Source: Cryptomeria japonica (taxonomy: Eukaryota > Streptophyta > Pinopsida > Cupressales > Cupressaceae). Taken from it: DNA of 64,000 bases. Both the position numbers and the translations under genes were made by a program. Positions within the stretch are counted from its first letter, which is position 1. The number at the start of each line of letters is the position of its first letter. This document shows positions 33,960-45,705 of this stretch, piece by piece. The stretch lies in contig NC_081405.1 in NCBI RefSeq assembly GCF_030272615.1, positions 651,138,420 to 651,202,419 on the forward strand, written 5' to 3'. The notes below the pieces were generated by a model. The model was given only the letters and a program-made list of their open reading frames with translations. It did no database searches and was not told the DNA's origin.

Positions 33960-35282
33960 CACTTCACGGGTCTATCTCATGTTTTTTGTTGTTTTAATGT
34001 GTTATATTGCAGATTTTTGACACTTGCAAGCAAAAATGTGAGAATACAGATGGATTTTGGCCTCAGTGGGAGTCTTTTTCATCTCAATTTTAATTTCTAG
34101 AAGTAGTGGGATTGCTTTGCGAAGTAGCAAAAATGCTCTGTGTTTTGATTTCCTATCATTTTCTCAAATTTAAATTTTCTTAGCTTGTTGCTAACTTGCT
34201 AATGTTTGTTGTTTGATTTGGCTTTTCCAATGTTTGTGCAACTGCATCACTTGTCAAAGACCCCAAAGCTAAAAAATCTAACTTGTTTGTTGTAGAACCA
34301 CTAAAGAGGGGTGTAGTTGCCAAAAAAATATTTTAGACTAAAATGATTCATGTGTTTTCTTATAGTTAGGAAATACCTCAATTTATTAAGGGAATGAACA
34401 ATTGTATTTCATGTCTAGCACGCTTGTGCATGTAGAGTGGTCCTACTATTAAAACACACTATCCTCTCCCTAGCTCTTATGGTCTTGTGTGCAAGAGAAA
34501 AGTGTTAACTATGCTCGACTTTTACTTTTTAGGTAGATGGGCTTGCCTCCCAAGTAGCCAATAAGGTTGGGTGAGAGGGAACGACCCAGGTGGTACTCTT
34601 TCGGTCCACTATATAAATATTCATGATTTTAGTGAAAGCCATAATCAACCGGTGTTGTTGTGTTATGCCAATGGTTTCCCTTAGTATCTACATGCAAATG
34701 CCTTTGTGGTCTTGAAGAAGGTCAAAATACCCTATGCTTGTGTGGTAGATGCATAAAAACCTGTGTTCTATAGGATGGGATATCTCTTAAATAAGCTAGC
34801 CACCGCATGCATAACCACCAAATTTACCTCAAAAGTACCTCCACTATGAACCAAATTGTTTTTAGTTTCCAAAAAACATCTAGTTCTTGACTTAGGCATT
34901 GTGATATGTGCCAGACGAAGACATCCCTCATGTACCCTTCAATTTGAGATAGAAAATTTCTCAAGATTTTAGGATCTTTAGAAATTCAAAGGTTGGCAAT
35001 GCTCGAGAAGTGTGTGTCGTGGAGTGGAGCCAGTGCTTCCAAGCTTCTATCTATCCTATTGAATGTGGTATTTTGGGCTAGGGGATTCAACAAGTATTGT
35101 CTCTTGATGAACCTAGGAAGTGCATGATTGCTTTTCATTTTTCATACTTGTGTGTTTTCCATGTTTGGTGTCAAAAGAATCTTTATCAAAAATTAATTCA
35201 AAATATCAAACATCTCATGTCACTAGGTCCTATTTTGGTCTTGTCCTTCAACAAATTGTCTTCTCATTCTAGTGGGTTTACG
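33960..35282. other. N2 5' leader, no recognisable gene
   Basis: No frame longer than about 75 codons and no gag motif was recognised. It may hold a decayed gag. Confidence 0.5.
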
Positions 35283-35963
35283 TTAGTTGTCTCGTTATGT
35301 CATCGAAATTACCTAAGTTAGGTGTCAAATCAGTTCATGTTGGCCATCATTGCAAATCTTACGTCATTACTATCATCTACTAAGGTTTTTGACATGTATG
35401 GTCACTTTTACCATCTCAGTTGTTAGTCATAACCTTGGTTGTCATCATTTTAAATTTTGCATTGTTACTATCATCTACTAAGGTTTTTGACTTGTATTGT
35501 CAATTTTACCATCTCAGTTGTTATTCATAACCTTGGTTGTCATCATTTTAAATTTAACATCGTTACTATCATCTACTAAGGTTTTTGACTTGTATGATCA
35601 CTCTTATCATCTCAGTTGTTAGTCATAACTTTGGTTGTCATCATTTCAAATTTGATCTTGTTATTATCGTCTACTAGGGTTTCCACTTGTATGGTCACTT
35701 TTATCATCTCAGATGTTATTCATAACCTTGGTTTTCATTATTTCAAATTTGACGTCGTTATTATCATATATCTAGGGTGTGGTTTATCTCATTATGTACG
35801 ATCATCCCAATCATTAATTCGATCTTGGTCATCACTTCTAGCTTACGTCGTCATTATCGTCTACTAGGGTCTCGACTTGCATGGTCACTTTTATCATCTC
35901 AATTCTTGTGTCATCACTATCGTCCATCATCATTTCTCATCTCCTAATTTGCATCATCATTGC
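35283..35963 (+). repeat. 98-bp tandem repeat, about six copies
   Basis: The CTACTAAGGTTTTTGAC / CTACTAGGGT landmark occurs at about 35379, 35477, 35575, 35673, 35771 and 35863, four periods of 98 bp and one of 92. Each unit also carries TGTATGGTCACTTTTACC, ATCTCAGTTGTTA and TTGGTTGTCATCATTT variants. Units drift toward the 3' end. It lies just upstream of the proline-rich ORF. Confidence 0.9.
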
Positions 35964-36128
35964 CTTCTTCCTAGGTCGTCAATCGAACATCAAACCTCCA
36001 AAATCGAACATCAAACTTCATCTAACTTCTGACTTCCAACTTCCTCAGAGTCAGTCCCCATCCTATTTTGAGCTTTGGTCTGTCATCCTTTTTCATCTTT
36101 CATCTCTCCAACTCATCAAATAATCATC

Positions 36129-38714
36129 ATGTCACAATTTTATTATGATGAGTTTGGTCGTCCTTCATTTTCTTCTAGTGTATCCCATTCTGATGATAAT
36201 GAGGGTATGGTTGATCAAGACAAATATGAAATTGGATATCTTGATGCTCATACTTAGCAAGATTGCACCAAGTGTCGGATACAAAAATCCAATTGTTCAT
36301 CCTAGCTACTCTACCATTCCTCCATGTGCATCCACTTATAATATTTATCACACCTTTGACAAGGGAAATCCATCATGTCTTCCACCCACAACTCCCTCAT
36401 ATATCACCTCCATGTATCCCTCATATGCAACATCAATACCTCCATCTTCTCCCATGGTCCTATCTCAACCCCCATATTTTACTCACAAAACTACCACTTA
36501 CATCCATAATCCAAATCCACCATCTCATTATCCCCATCCATTACAAAATTCATAATCCTAATCCCTCATCCTATCTCACTCCTCCATCTAATCCTAATGT
36601 TCTATCTTACCTCTCTCCTTCATCCAATCCTAATCCACCATCTTACCTCGATCCTCCATCTAATCCTAATCTGCCATCCTACCTCAAACCTTCATCCAAT
36701 CCTAATCCTCCATCTTACCTCTCTCCTTCATCCAATCCTAATCATCCATCCTACCTCACTCCTCCATCCAATCCTAATCGTCCATCCTATCTCACTCCTC
36801 TGTCTAATACTAATCCTTCATCCAATCTCAATCCACCATATTCCATCCCATAATACACCAAAATACCTTCATCCACCTCATCCTATCTAAATCCACCACC
36901 ATCCACTTCATCCTACCACAACCCTCCACCATCCACTTCATCTTACTTTAGTCCACCTTCATCCACCTCATCCTACCTCGATCCACCACCATCCACTTCA
37001 TCCTACTGCAATCCTCCACCATCCAATTCATCCTACCTTAGTCCACCTTCGTCCACCCCATCTTATCTCAATATACCAACTTCACTTCCAACTCCTATAC
37101 CTATCACCATCCAAAACCTCCCATCCATTGAGACTGTCCAGCCACAACCCCCATCACCTACTCCTACCATCATCCAAACTCAATCCAATGACCCTCCCAT
37201 CCATCTCATCTACCCCAGTTGATGAACCTCTCACCCTTCCATATACTCCATCTATCCTAGTTGAAGAACCTCCCATCCTTCCATCTACCCTATCTATCCC
37301 AATTAAAGAACCTCTCATCCTCCCATCTATTCCATCCACCCAATTCATTGAACCTTCCATCATTCCATCCATTCCATCTGATGAGTCTACCCACTCACCC
37401 CTCGTCACACCATCCATACATATCCCCTCATGCCACGATCTTGTTCCAAGCTATGTTGAAATAATTATTGATCCAAATCAAGATCCTACTAGTCCATCTA
37501 CTCCATCTCAAGATCCCTTATCATTCCTTCATCCAAATCAAGATCCTCCCAGTACATCTACTTCGTCTGAAGAGCCCTTATTATCCCTTCATCTAGGTCA
37601 AGATCCTCATGTCCCATATATTCCACCTCTTGATCCTCCATTTCCTCGTGTCCAAACCATCCCACCACCATCACTCTATCCCCTTGGTTCACTTACATTC
37701 ATCCATGGTAGTTCACTCATAGTAGAAGAACATCTCATATACACCACCCATTCTCCTCCATCTGATAAATGACTCGCATCTTGTTACCCAGAGAACAAGT
37801 ATCCCATTGTGGATAAAATGCTCAAAAAAATGAACTATCAAGGTAAAGGCTTAGGCCTACATGAGCAAGGTACTTTGGATCCCATCCATGTCAAATCACA
37901 TCCAATATCTCATGGTCTCAGTTACATATCCCAAGGCACTGCATCCAAAAATATTGGTACAACTAATACAAAATCCAAATATGCTTCCAAACACACCATC
38001 ACATCTTCCCATCGTTCCTCCAAATCATTTTTCACCATGCCCCCCTCCTCCATCAAAGAGAAAACAACCATCCATATCCCTCCTTCATCCTTTAAATCCA
38101 TTTTGGGTCCCTACATCCCAAAATCCACCTTCATATATTGCCCACATGCTAAATCCATTTTGGGCCCTTATATCCCAAAATCCCATCCTCCATCTTTTCC
38201 TACTCATCCCTACATACATGGATCCCATATCCCCATCTCCCATCATAAACCTTATTCTCATTTCATTCCTAAGATGGATCAACCAAGGCACATATCCCCA
38301 CATTCCATCTAACATCCTACAACCATCACTTCATCCATATTTCCTCCATCTCCTACACCTTCACATACTGCTTCCAATGCTACTAGCATAAATTTGGAAG
38401 TCAAATCACAAATGCATAAATATAAACATCCACAACAATATAAAGACGACCATGTCCACTTCAAAATACATGCTCCAACAAAGAAAAATCTGATACAGAA
38501 ATGCAATGAATCCCAAAGGCCACAAAGACACACTAAAGAAAAAACAAGAAAAATGTGGATCCCAAAGCAAAAAGAAGTAATGCATCCAAAAGAAAAATCT
38601 CCAAGGGCATCCAAAATTGCTATTCCACAAGCTAAGCATCCCTCCCTTACATCTCCTAAATCTATTTTGGGTCCCTATGTCCCAAAGCTACCTATCATAA
38701 TTCCTCCATCCTAA
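36129..38714 (+). pseudogene. N2 proline-rich repeat protein with G-patch, frameshifted
   Basis: A likely start at 36129 opens MSQFYYDEFGRPSF and an acidic, Ser-rich stretch to a TAG at 36255. Coherent protein sequence then continues in a second frame to about 36553, a third frame to about 36850, and the first frame again from about 37128 to 38714 with stops at 37770 (TGA) and 38310 (TAA). The middle is Pro/Ser-rich with 12-residue repeats. From 37818, MLKKMNYQGKGLGLHEQGTL matches the G-patch pattern (GxGLGxxxQG). SILGPYIPK/SILGPYVPK occurs three times downstream, followed by a Lys-rich tail. G-patch motifs are known near the protease in some plant gypsy polyproteins and in betaretroviruses and usually contact RNA. 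No protease active site is visible. A captured host gene is possible but less likely, because the frame lies between the element's own ends. Confidence 0.7.
36552..36850 (+). repeat. 36-bp coding repeat (12-residue unit)
   Basis: Seven to eight copies of NPNxPSYLxPxS, for example NPNPPSYLDPPS, NPNLPSYLKPSS and NPNHPSYLTPPS. At DNA level the unit is CCATCCTACCTCACTCC then a TCCAATCCTAAT core. A related STSSYxxPP repeat follows at 36880-37080. Confidence 0.92.
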
Positions 38715-39992
38715 CTGCATGCTACATCCATCTCCCCTCCACTCATCCTACATCCCCCATAACATGTGCCAATGTTGGTTTTGACAATATCCACCCACCA
38801 CACTCTCTCTCCCTTATTCCATCTAAACACTTGCCACTACCATATCCCCTACACCACATAAATTCCCCATCAAAAACATATAATCCAAGCCTTTGCATAG
38901 TCTACCCTCTTAATAAAGTTGTACCAACATCCAGTAATCACTCCAAATGGGCTCCAATTACCTTGACATGAAACTTGATGCTTGATTCCCTAATCGATCT
39001 CCCTTATCACCTATCCCCCAAATCCATTTATCCTCATCCATATCCATCCATAAATTTCCTTACCAAAAATCAGAAAATTAAAAAAAAATTGAAAAATGTA
39101 AGAAACAAAAAAAAGTAAAGAGAAAAATTCGTCCAATGGTGAAAACTTAGCAAACAGGCACCTTGGACAAGTACCTTGATGAAAACCTGGCAAACATGCA
39201 TCATGTGTAGTTCCCCTCATCCTTTTACTTTCCACACTCAGGGGCAAGTTATTCTAGACATCCATCCATCCATCACCTCCTCCATCTCATCTGCCTACCA
39301 CACTCATTGTATCCTATCCAGTTCACTTCATCCTCTCCTAGATCTTGATAAACAAAAACCATGTATACATTCTTTTGACATCTCTTGGCCTTCATTCCCC
39401 CATCACATTTTTCCTTCATTCACCTTCCTATCCACCCATCCTTCCTCCCTTTCATGTCATCCTTTAGCATATCTTTATAGTCCTTATCCACCCATCACCC
39501 TATCTTGCATCCACTTCCCTCAACTTCCTATCCTCCTCTTATTCATATTATCATAACTTGATCCATCCACCAACCCTTATCTCCTAGTTCCTCCATCCCT
39601 TCATCCATAACTGGTTCCTATCTCAATCCTCATCTACACTCATCCCTTCCTCCTTCATCCTTTCATCTCCCAACCACATCCATATTGTTTCCATCTCCAA
39701 ATCCTTTTCATCCTATCCTCCATCCTTTCATCCCTCCTATCATATAATTTCATAACCTCTTACATCCCTTGCCATTGGTATCTAGCTCTAGGATAGCCCC
39801 ATGCAATCCAATACAATTCATCCAATCAATCTATTTGTTCCTAACAATCCACCATCACATACAAATCCTATCTATCTTATTAAGCTATCCAAGGTTGAAT
39901 GCCAATCGAATCATCCAATCACATCCTTTGTCTTGTTCCTAGCCTTACTGCAAGCCTTGATCACAATCCAATCATCATCATCAGGATGCATC
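38715..39992. other. N2 pyrimidine-rich region, no gene
   Basis: Rich in CATCCATC and CCTCC on the plus strand. Short open frames here lack stable composition or motifs. Near 39139-39200 the phrase AAAACTTAGCAAACAGGCA recurs as AAAACCTGGCAAACATGCA. Confidence 0.5.
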
Positions 39993-40185
39993 CTTCCCAA
40001 TCCTTGTGTTGTTTCAGGATATATCATTCCCACATCAACAACACTTTATCCACCATCAATCCAATCCTAGTGTTGTTTTGGGATATATCGTTCCCACATC
40101 AACAACACTTTATCCACCATCAATCCAATCCTAGTGTTGTTTTGGGATATATTGTTCTCACATTAGCAACACCCAATCAATCATA
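39993..40185 (+). repeat. 64-bp tandem repeat, three copies
   Basis: TGTTGTTTCAGGATATATC / TGTTGTTTTGGGATATATC recurs at 40007, 40071 and 40135, with CCCACATCAACAACAC and TATCCACCATCAATCC in each of the first two units. A stray copy (GTGTTGTTTCGAGATATATC) is at about 40432. Confidence 0.88.
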
Positions 40186-41225
40186 AATCTATCATGGCTT
40201 TTCATATTGATTGGGACAACATCATACCCATCCCTGGGTCTTCCTTCATCATCCATAGATCTTGTACATCATGTATATAGGTTTCATTGTACATATTGTG
40301 TGCGTCAGTCCTGTCCTTCGAGAACATATCCTATCAATTGGTTCTTCAACAATCATCTTTGAGCATCTTTGTCATCATGATCATATCAGGTCCCTTTTGT
40401 CGAACCATCTCTCATCAATCTCTTATCTTGGTGTTGTTTCGAGATATATCATTCTCACATCAACAACACCCATCATCAGTCTACACAGGATGTATCCTTC
40501 CTCAAGTCAAACACCATCAATCCTCATCCAATAAATCATCCTTTGACAAAATATATTTGAGACACTCATGTTGGATTTGATTCTTTTTTATCTTTGTTTA
40601 TCTTTTTAATCTCCTCGAGTCCTATTTCCTCTTAGTCGCCATGATCATTCATAGCATGGTGCATTGGAAATAACAAGCCTTTGGATGTGATCTTGTTGCT
40701 TTTGGTTTTTTCTTGGCATGTCTTTTGGATGTGTTCCTTGTTGTACCCTCATGAGGTCTCAACTATCTCATGCTACACTGGGGCATGTCTTCTACTTGTG
40801 GTTGTTCTAGCACCGTTTCCTACAGGGTCTCTGTAACTCCATGTGGTGCTAGGTTAACCTTTTGTGTTTGTTTATTTGAGTCAGTCCATGCATTGCTTGT
40901 GAAAATCACCTTGGTTTTATGTACCTTGTTGTGCCACATATGGTGCTAAAGAAAAATAAGTGATCGCTAAAATAAAAATTAATGTTAAAGATACTCGTGC
41001 TCCATGCTTCATTCACATTTGCATATGCATTACATTCACATGCTTTTTTCCTTTCATGATTTTAGTTGGGAATTTGCATATGCCTCTCATCTTGTTAAAC
41101 ATAATTCTCACCTATTGAAGCTATTTCTTGTCCTTCTTCTGTCCACTTGCAAAATTTTCTCGCTCCCCACTCTTCGAGTCATTGGTGTCTTATTGTCTTT
41201 GCACTGATGCTATTTTAGCGCCATC
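40186..41225. other. N2 3' untranslated region
   Basis: No recognisable coding sequence. Contains the stray 64-bp unit and repeated TGGTGCTA/GTGCTAGG phrases (about 40849 and 40943). Confidence 0.5.
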
Positions 41226-41241
41226 ACAAAGAGGGGCAAAA
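41226..41241 (+). other. N2 polypurine tract
   Basis: ACAAAGAGGGGCAAAA directly precedes the 3' LTR start TGTAAACAC. Confidence 0.75.
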
Positions 41242-42951
41242 TGTAAACACATAAATTTGTTTAATTTAATTAATTGAATTTAGCTATCCTAAATGCTCTT
41301 AAATTAAATAATTATGCATTATTTAATTAATTAGTGTTCCTTCCTTCTAGCTAATTAATTTTTTTAATATCTTCGGACATGTAGTGTTGCGGTTAAAACA
41401 CTTTGTTGGTGAAGCGGCCACCAAGGATCTAACCCCTACTGGGCCATTGTGCTCGCAGGCTTTGTGTCTTCGGTGGGTTGTTGTGCTCGCGGGTTTGAAC
41501 AAGTGAAGTGTGGGGATGCGGTCCCCCGGTTGTGGCCTCATCAGTTCATAGCTCTGGGTCAAAAGCGTTTCACGTGGAGCCAGAAGGCGTGTCATGCCAG
41601 CGTAGCCAATCGCGTTAAAAAGTTTACCAGGCATTATAAAAAAAATAAAAATTAATTTTGTTAATCATGCTATAGTCCTCCTTTAATTAATTAATTGATA
41701 ATACTAAATCAATCAATTAATTAAATTTGATCCCTTCTTCTATTAAATAAATCAAATGCTTAGTTTGACTATTTAATTTATTTTTTGTCCTTTCCTCTAA
41801 ATATCCTTTATAGAATTAATTAAATTAATTAATTGTATTTGCCCACACGCCTCCTAACTTTGACCCTCATCTAACCTTGGGTTTTAGTCATCCTTTTATT
41901 TCTTCCAACTACTTTCCCACCCCATATGTGTGTATTCCTAAATATCCTAATATTTGGAAATATCTTAATATTTGGAAATAAATCCTTTTATTCTTTCCAA
42001 CCTTCTTTCCACTCCAATATTCCTAAATATCCTGATATTTGAAAATATCTTAATATTTGGAAATGAATCCTTTTATTCTTTCCAACCTACTTGCCCACCC
42101 CATATGTGTGTATTCCTAAATATCCTAAGTCATGGAGATATCATGGAATTGATTAATTAAATTAATTATATTTCCTCACATGTCTCCTAACTTTAACCCT
42201 CATCTAATTCTTCCTTTAACTTAACTCATTAATTAACCTTGGGTTTTAGTCATCCTTTTATTATTTCTTCCAACTTCTTTCCTGCTCCATATGTATGCAC
42301 ATTCCCATAATATCTCAAATTTCCTAAAATTTGGGGAAGTTTCCTAAAATTTGGAAAAATATCCCAAATTTCTTCAAACATGGAAATATCATGGTTTTGT
42401 AATCTCTTTTAGAATAGAACCTTCTAATTTGGGTGTCTCATTTCCAAATGGACATGTGTCCTCTAGGACACATATCATTCCTTTGACATGTGTTATTCTC
42501 ATGCCTCTCCATCTCTCATTCAAGCCTATTTAAACCCCCCATTTTCCTTCACAATCCATCCACTTTCACATTCTCATACTGTTATATAATGTCATTTTAG
42601 ATATCCACTTCCATTTTCATACCCTCATAATGAAGAAATGCTCAGTCATATTTTTACATAATCACATCCATTTAGCATAGCATTTTGTATCACATCTTGC
42701 TTAGTTTTCATCTTTGCATTCACTATCATGGAGCACAAATTGAGTATCTACCATATAGCAAGCACACATCAAATCAAGGGACAATCAAATCGAAGGAGGA
42801 ATATGGAGTTTGCATTTTAATTACTTTTTATCTTTTCTATCTACTTTTCTTTCTTCTTCAATGTGCTCTTCTTGAGTGTGGTTGAAATATGTGTTTGTTA
42901 ATTGTTTAGTTTATCTTCTCAATAGCTTACATTCATAATTTTTTACATACA
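41242..42951 (+). repeat. N2 3' LTR, carrying a SINE
   Basis: Matches 32494-33936 over its length apart from the SINE with its target duplication (about 297 bp) and some indels. TATA-like box at 42527-42535; the palindrome is degraded at 42451-42476. Confidence 0.9.
41369..41649 (+). mobile_element. tRNA-derived SINE, about 281 bp
   Basis: A GC-richer block in an AT-rich LTR. The head resembles a tRNA with Pol III promoter boxes: box A-like TAGTGTTGCGGTTAA at 41382-41396 and box B-like GGATCTAACCCC at 41425-41436 (consensus near GGTTCGAACCCC). The tail is A-rich (ATAAAAAAAATAAAA). A 16-bp target duplication flanks it, AATTAATTTTTTTAAT at 41353-41368 and AATTAATTTTGTTAAT at 41650-41665, with one mismatch. 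The 5' LTR of N2 retains the uninterrupted site. SINEs need LINE enzymes to move. Frames on both strands here are spurious. Confidence 0.85.
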
Positions 42952-44069
42952 CCATCAAACCTAACTAATGAGCCAAAAGAATGGATCTATTTTATTTATT
43001 TGTATGTGTCATTACTAGGACATTAGGAGTATAGTTATGTTTTTTGAGTTTAGAACCTTTGCCAAGTGATAATATTTTATATATCTTGATGACATGGTCA
43101 TATGACATAAACTCATTTGATATATGTTCCTTTTGTATGCAATATAATAGGTAATTGTGCTATGATGAATATCCATGGTAATGTTGCATGTAGATTTTGA
43201 ATATTATTCTAATAGAAATAATTAGGCCTATATTTGTGTAAGCTAACAATTTCATGCATGATTAAAGTAGAATGTTGAACCGGTCCAAGATGTTCAACAA
43301 TTAAAGATTATGGAGTTGTTGGCCGAGAAAGGGACAACAAGGATTGTTGTTGAAGAAGTCAGTTGGCAGTTGGAAGTGGTTCATTATAACTTATTTGAAG
43401 ACTTAATGATTTCCTTTGTTGAAGGAGTAGATTTAAGATTGAAGTTATGCTAGATTCTCTGTGCTACTCCAAGAGACTTTGACTGATTCTCAACATTTGT
43501 AATTTCACCTTCTTTTTCTCCTTGTTCAATAAGAGCATCATCCTTAAACTTTGGGAGTGGTATGCTAGTTAGTTAGGAATTTCATGCTTTAAATAAACCT
43601 CCCACCTTCTGTTGTACGGTGGTTGAGGAGAAGGTAGTTTCAATTATAGTAATACAATTTTGATTTAGAAAAATAGACTTTCGGTATCTTCTTATGTTGT
43701 CAAGTACTTTTAAATCAATAAAGATGATGCTTTAAGCTCCGGGCATTCGATTCAGTTATTTGGATGCTTGCTAAGGGGGCCCACTTAGTGATTATTCCTT
43801 TGGATTATTTTATCAATCATTTCTTATTCTGTACTTAGCATTATCTTGATCACATATTGTTCCTGCACCCGGTGTATTCTTCCTATGACGGTTACTGCAA
43901 CCACTACAAACTCAGTAGAACCTTGTTTGTTGATCATGGATAAGTTCTATTTTTCTTAAATTTTTCTTGAAGGTAGATAGTTTTCCTTACAATTATGTTA
44001 GTTATTTATTTCCAGCATTGTCTTAGAGAAACATTTCAATTCCATCAATAGGAAAAGTGGTTGTTTAAG
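42952..44069. other. Unassigned spacer between N2 and Gypsy A
   Basis: No gene recognised. Stretches such as TTTAAATAAACCTCCCACC and TTCTGTTGTACGGTGG around 43590-43622 are reminiscent of an LTR promoter and leader, but no repeat partner or ends were found. Confidence 0.45.
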
Positions 44070-45684
44070 TGATGTAGAGAGGTTGCTCCACTCCTTTAGG
44101 GTTTGCCTATTCTTGATGTCTCTTTAGGCTGTCTCATGAACCTTCCAATGGTTCCACTAACCCAACCTTCCAAAGGTTGTAGGTCTCTCCTTTATTGACC
44201 TTCCAAGGTCCCATGACTAATGTGATCACCCCTTGACCTGTGAGTGTCCAACACTCCTCAATTGAGACTTTCCAACCCAACAACTTCTCACACCTTCCCC
44301 ATGAGCCAACCCCCTCTACCCTAGGATCTTCGTACACTCATTCCCAACTCACCTGGGGTTTATTTTATTTTGATTTCAAACCCTATCCCTTCAACTAGGT
44401 TTGTGGAGATTACCAGTTTGAAGCTTAAGGACCAATTTTCTCTTTTAGGTCTACTAGGAGGCCTAGTCCAATTAGCCCTACCGGTGAGGTATTTTGCACT
44501 TACCTGCAAAAATTCCTGCACACCGGTAGAAAATCTTTATCTTTTCAGATACCCTTTTGGACACTTCATATAATACCTCAAAATTGGTTCTAGGTTTGGT
44601 CTCTAACCCACCTAACCCTTTTTAGGCCTACTTCCCACCTTTTAAGCCTACAAACTAGGGTTTTACTCAAATGTCCTCACTAGTCCGAATGACCAACAAA
44701 TATAATGTTTGTCTTAGGTCTGTACACCCATGAGGATGTCCAATAAAACCTGACATCAATTCCATTCCTCAGATTTACCCATCTAGGGTCAGTTGTCCAT
44801 GTTCCCCATTGCTTGCCAACTCAACGTGCCAAACCTAGGGTATGGTGGCAAATCTGGAGTTCAGCCTTCCTTGACTTAAAGACAAAATGAAAACATAATG
44901 TAGAAATTCTCCTAGCATTCCACAAGGTTTCAGTATGTGGTTTCACCATGGAATGCTAGGTTTGATCCATGAAGTCTTCAAAACCCTTGTTTCAAGGTCT
45001 TTAGGATCCGCCTGCGACAAGAATGCCAAAACTTGCAAACAATAATACTTCAAAACCTCAAATCACCATGAAATGGAAGAAAAGTAACTATTTTAATAAT
45101 TCATGTCTTGTTCTGGGCTTGGAAGTCTGTACAGACCATACAATACCAATGAAACTCAATGTAAACACTGAAAACACAAAAATTGAAGGCTAAAACTTAC
45201 TCTCCTTAATTCAATTCTTCAACCAACATTCTCATCGGTTGTCCCAATCCTTATATCAACCTTGGGTTGGATACAAATTTATTTTAATCAAAAAATACAA
45301 CCAACTAGCCGTTGGTGTTTGGAAATTGCAAAATTTGCAAAGTTGCTATGAGCAACTTTTGCAACTTTTTGCAACTTTTACATAGTTGAGCAACTTTTGC
45401 CCAAATCAAACCTAGATCACTTCTAAAGGTTCAAATGAACTTAAAAACCACTAAAAAACATCAACCATCCTATTCTAACACAAAATCAACTCATTCTACC
45501 AAGTACTCTTCCTAGCACCCTTAAGAGCTCATAGGCCAACATTGGCCAATCAGCGACTCCTACGGTCCTTACAAACATCTGGGTACTTGTTCACTAACCT
45601 ATTGACCTTATAACAAACCAAAATCTCAAGATTCCTAACTCCTAGATCCTACACAACAAAATTTGTTCAAGTGCTCCTGCACCA
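44070..45684 (-). repeat. Gypsy A 3' LTR
   Basis: 1615 bp, against 1609 bp for the Gypsy B 5' LTR. The plus-strand right end GTGCTCCTGCACCA matches the Gypsy B LTR edge exactly; the left end TGATG also matches. The interior has diverged. It contains repeated GCAACTTTT motifs and an imperfect inverted repeat at 45336-45365. Confidence 0.75.
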
Positions 45685-45705
45685 TGCTCTGGGGGTAAGA
45701 AGAAC

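Larger units (their letters stand above)
32494..42951 (+). mobile_element. N2: non-autonomous LTR element with a proline-rich/G-patch ORF
   Basis: Direct repeats 32494-33936 and 41242-42951 start TGTAGACAC/TGTAAACAC and end CTACATACA/TTACATACA. A primer-binding-like sequence follows the first and a polypurine tract precedes the second. Flanks are CCATT (32489-32493) and CCATC (42952-42956), a 4/5 TSD. The 7.3-kb internal region has tandem repeats and a broken proline-rich frame but no reverse transcriptase, RNase H or integrase. The second LTR is longer because of a SINE. Confidence 0.87.

Noticed and set aside
35283-35963. CRISPR-like array
   Set aside because: The 98-bp units are contiguous with no unique spacers, and the context is a plant LTR element.
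37154-38639. Minus-strand frames within N2 (for example 38309-38614)
   Set aside because: Antisense to the proline-rich frame; their composition follows from the pyrimidine-rich plus strand.
41376-41450. Functional tRNA gene
   Set aside because: Box A and B-like motifs are present, but the stems do not pair into a cloverleaf by eye. The block has a retroposon tail and target duplication.
41347-41655. Open frames of 68-95 codons on both strands
   Set aside because: They lie in the SINE, whose GC-richer sequence has few stops. The composition is not protein-like, and the tRNA-like head and A-rich tail explain the block.
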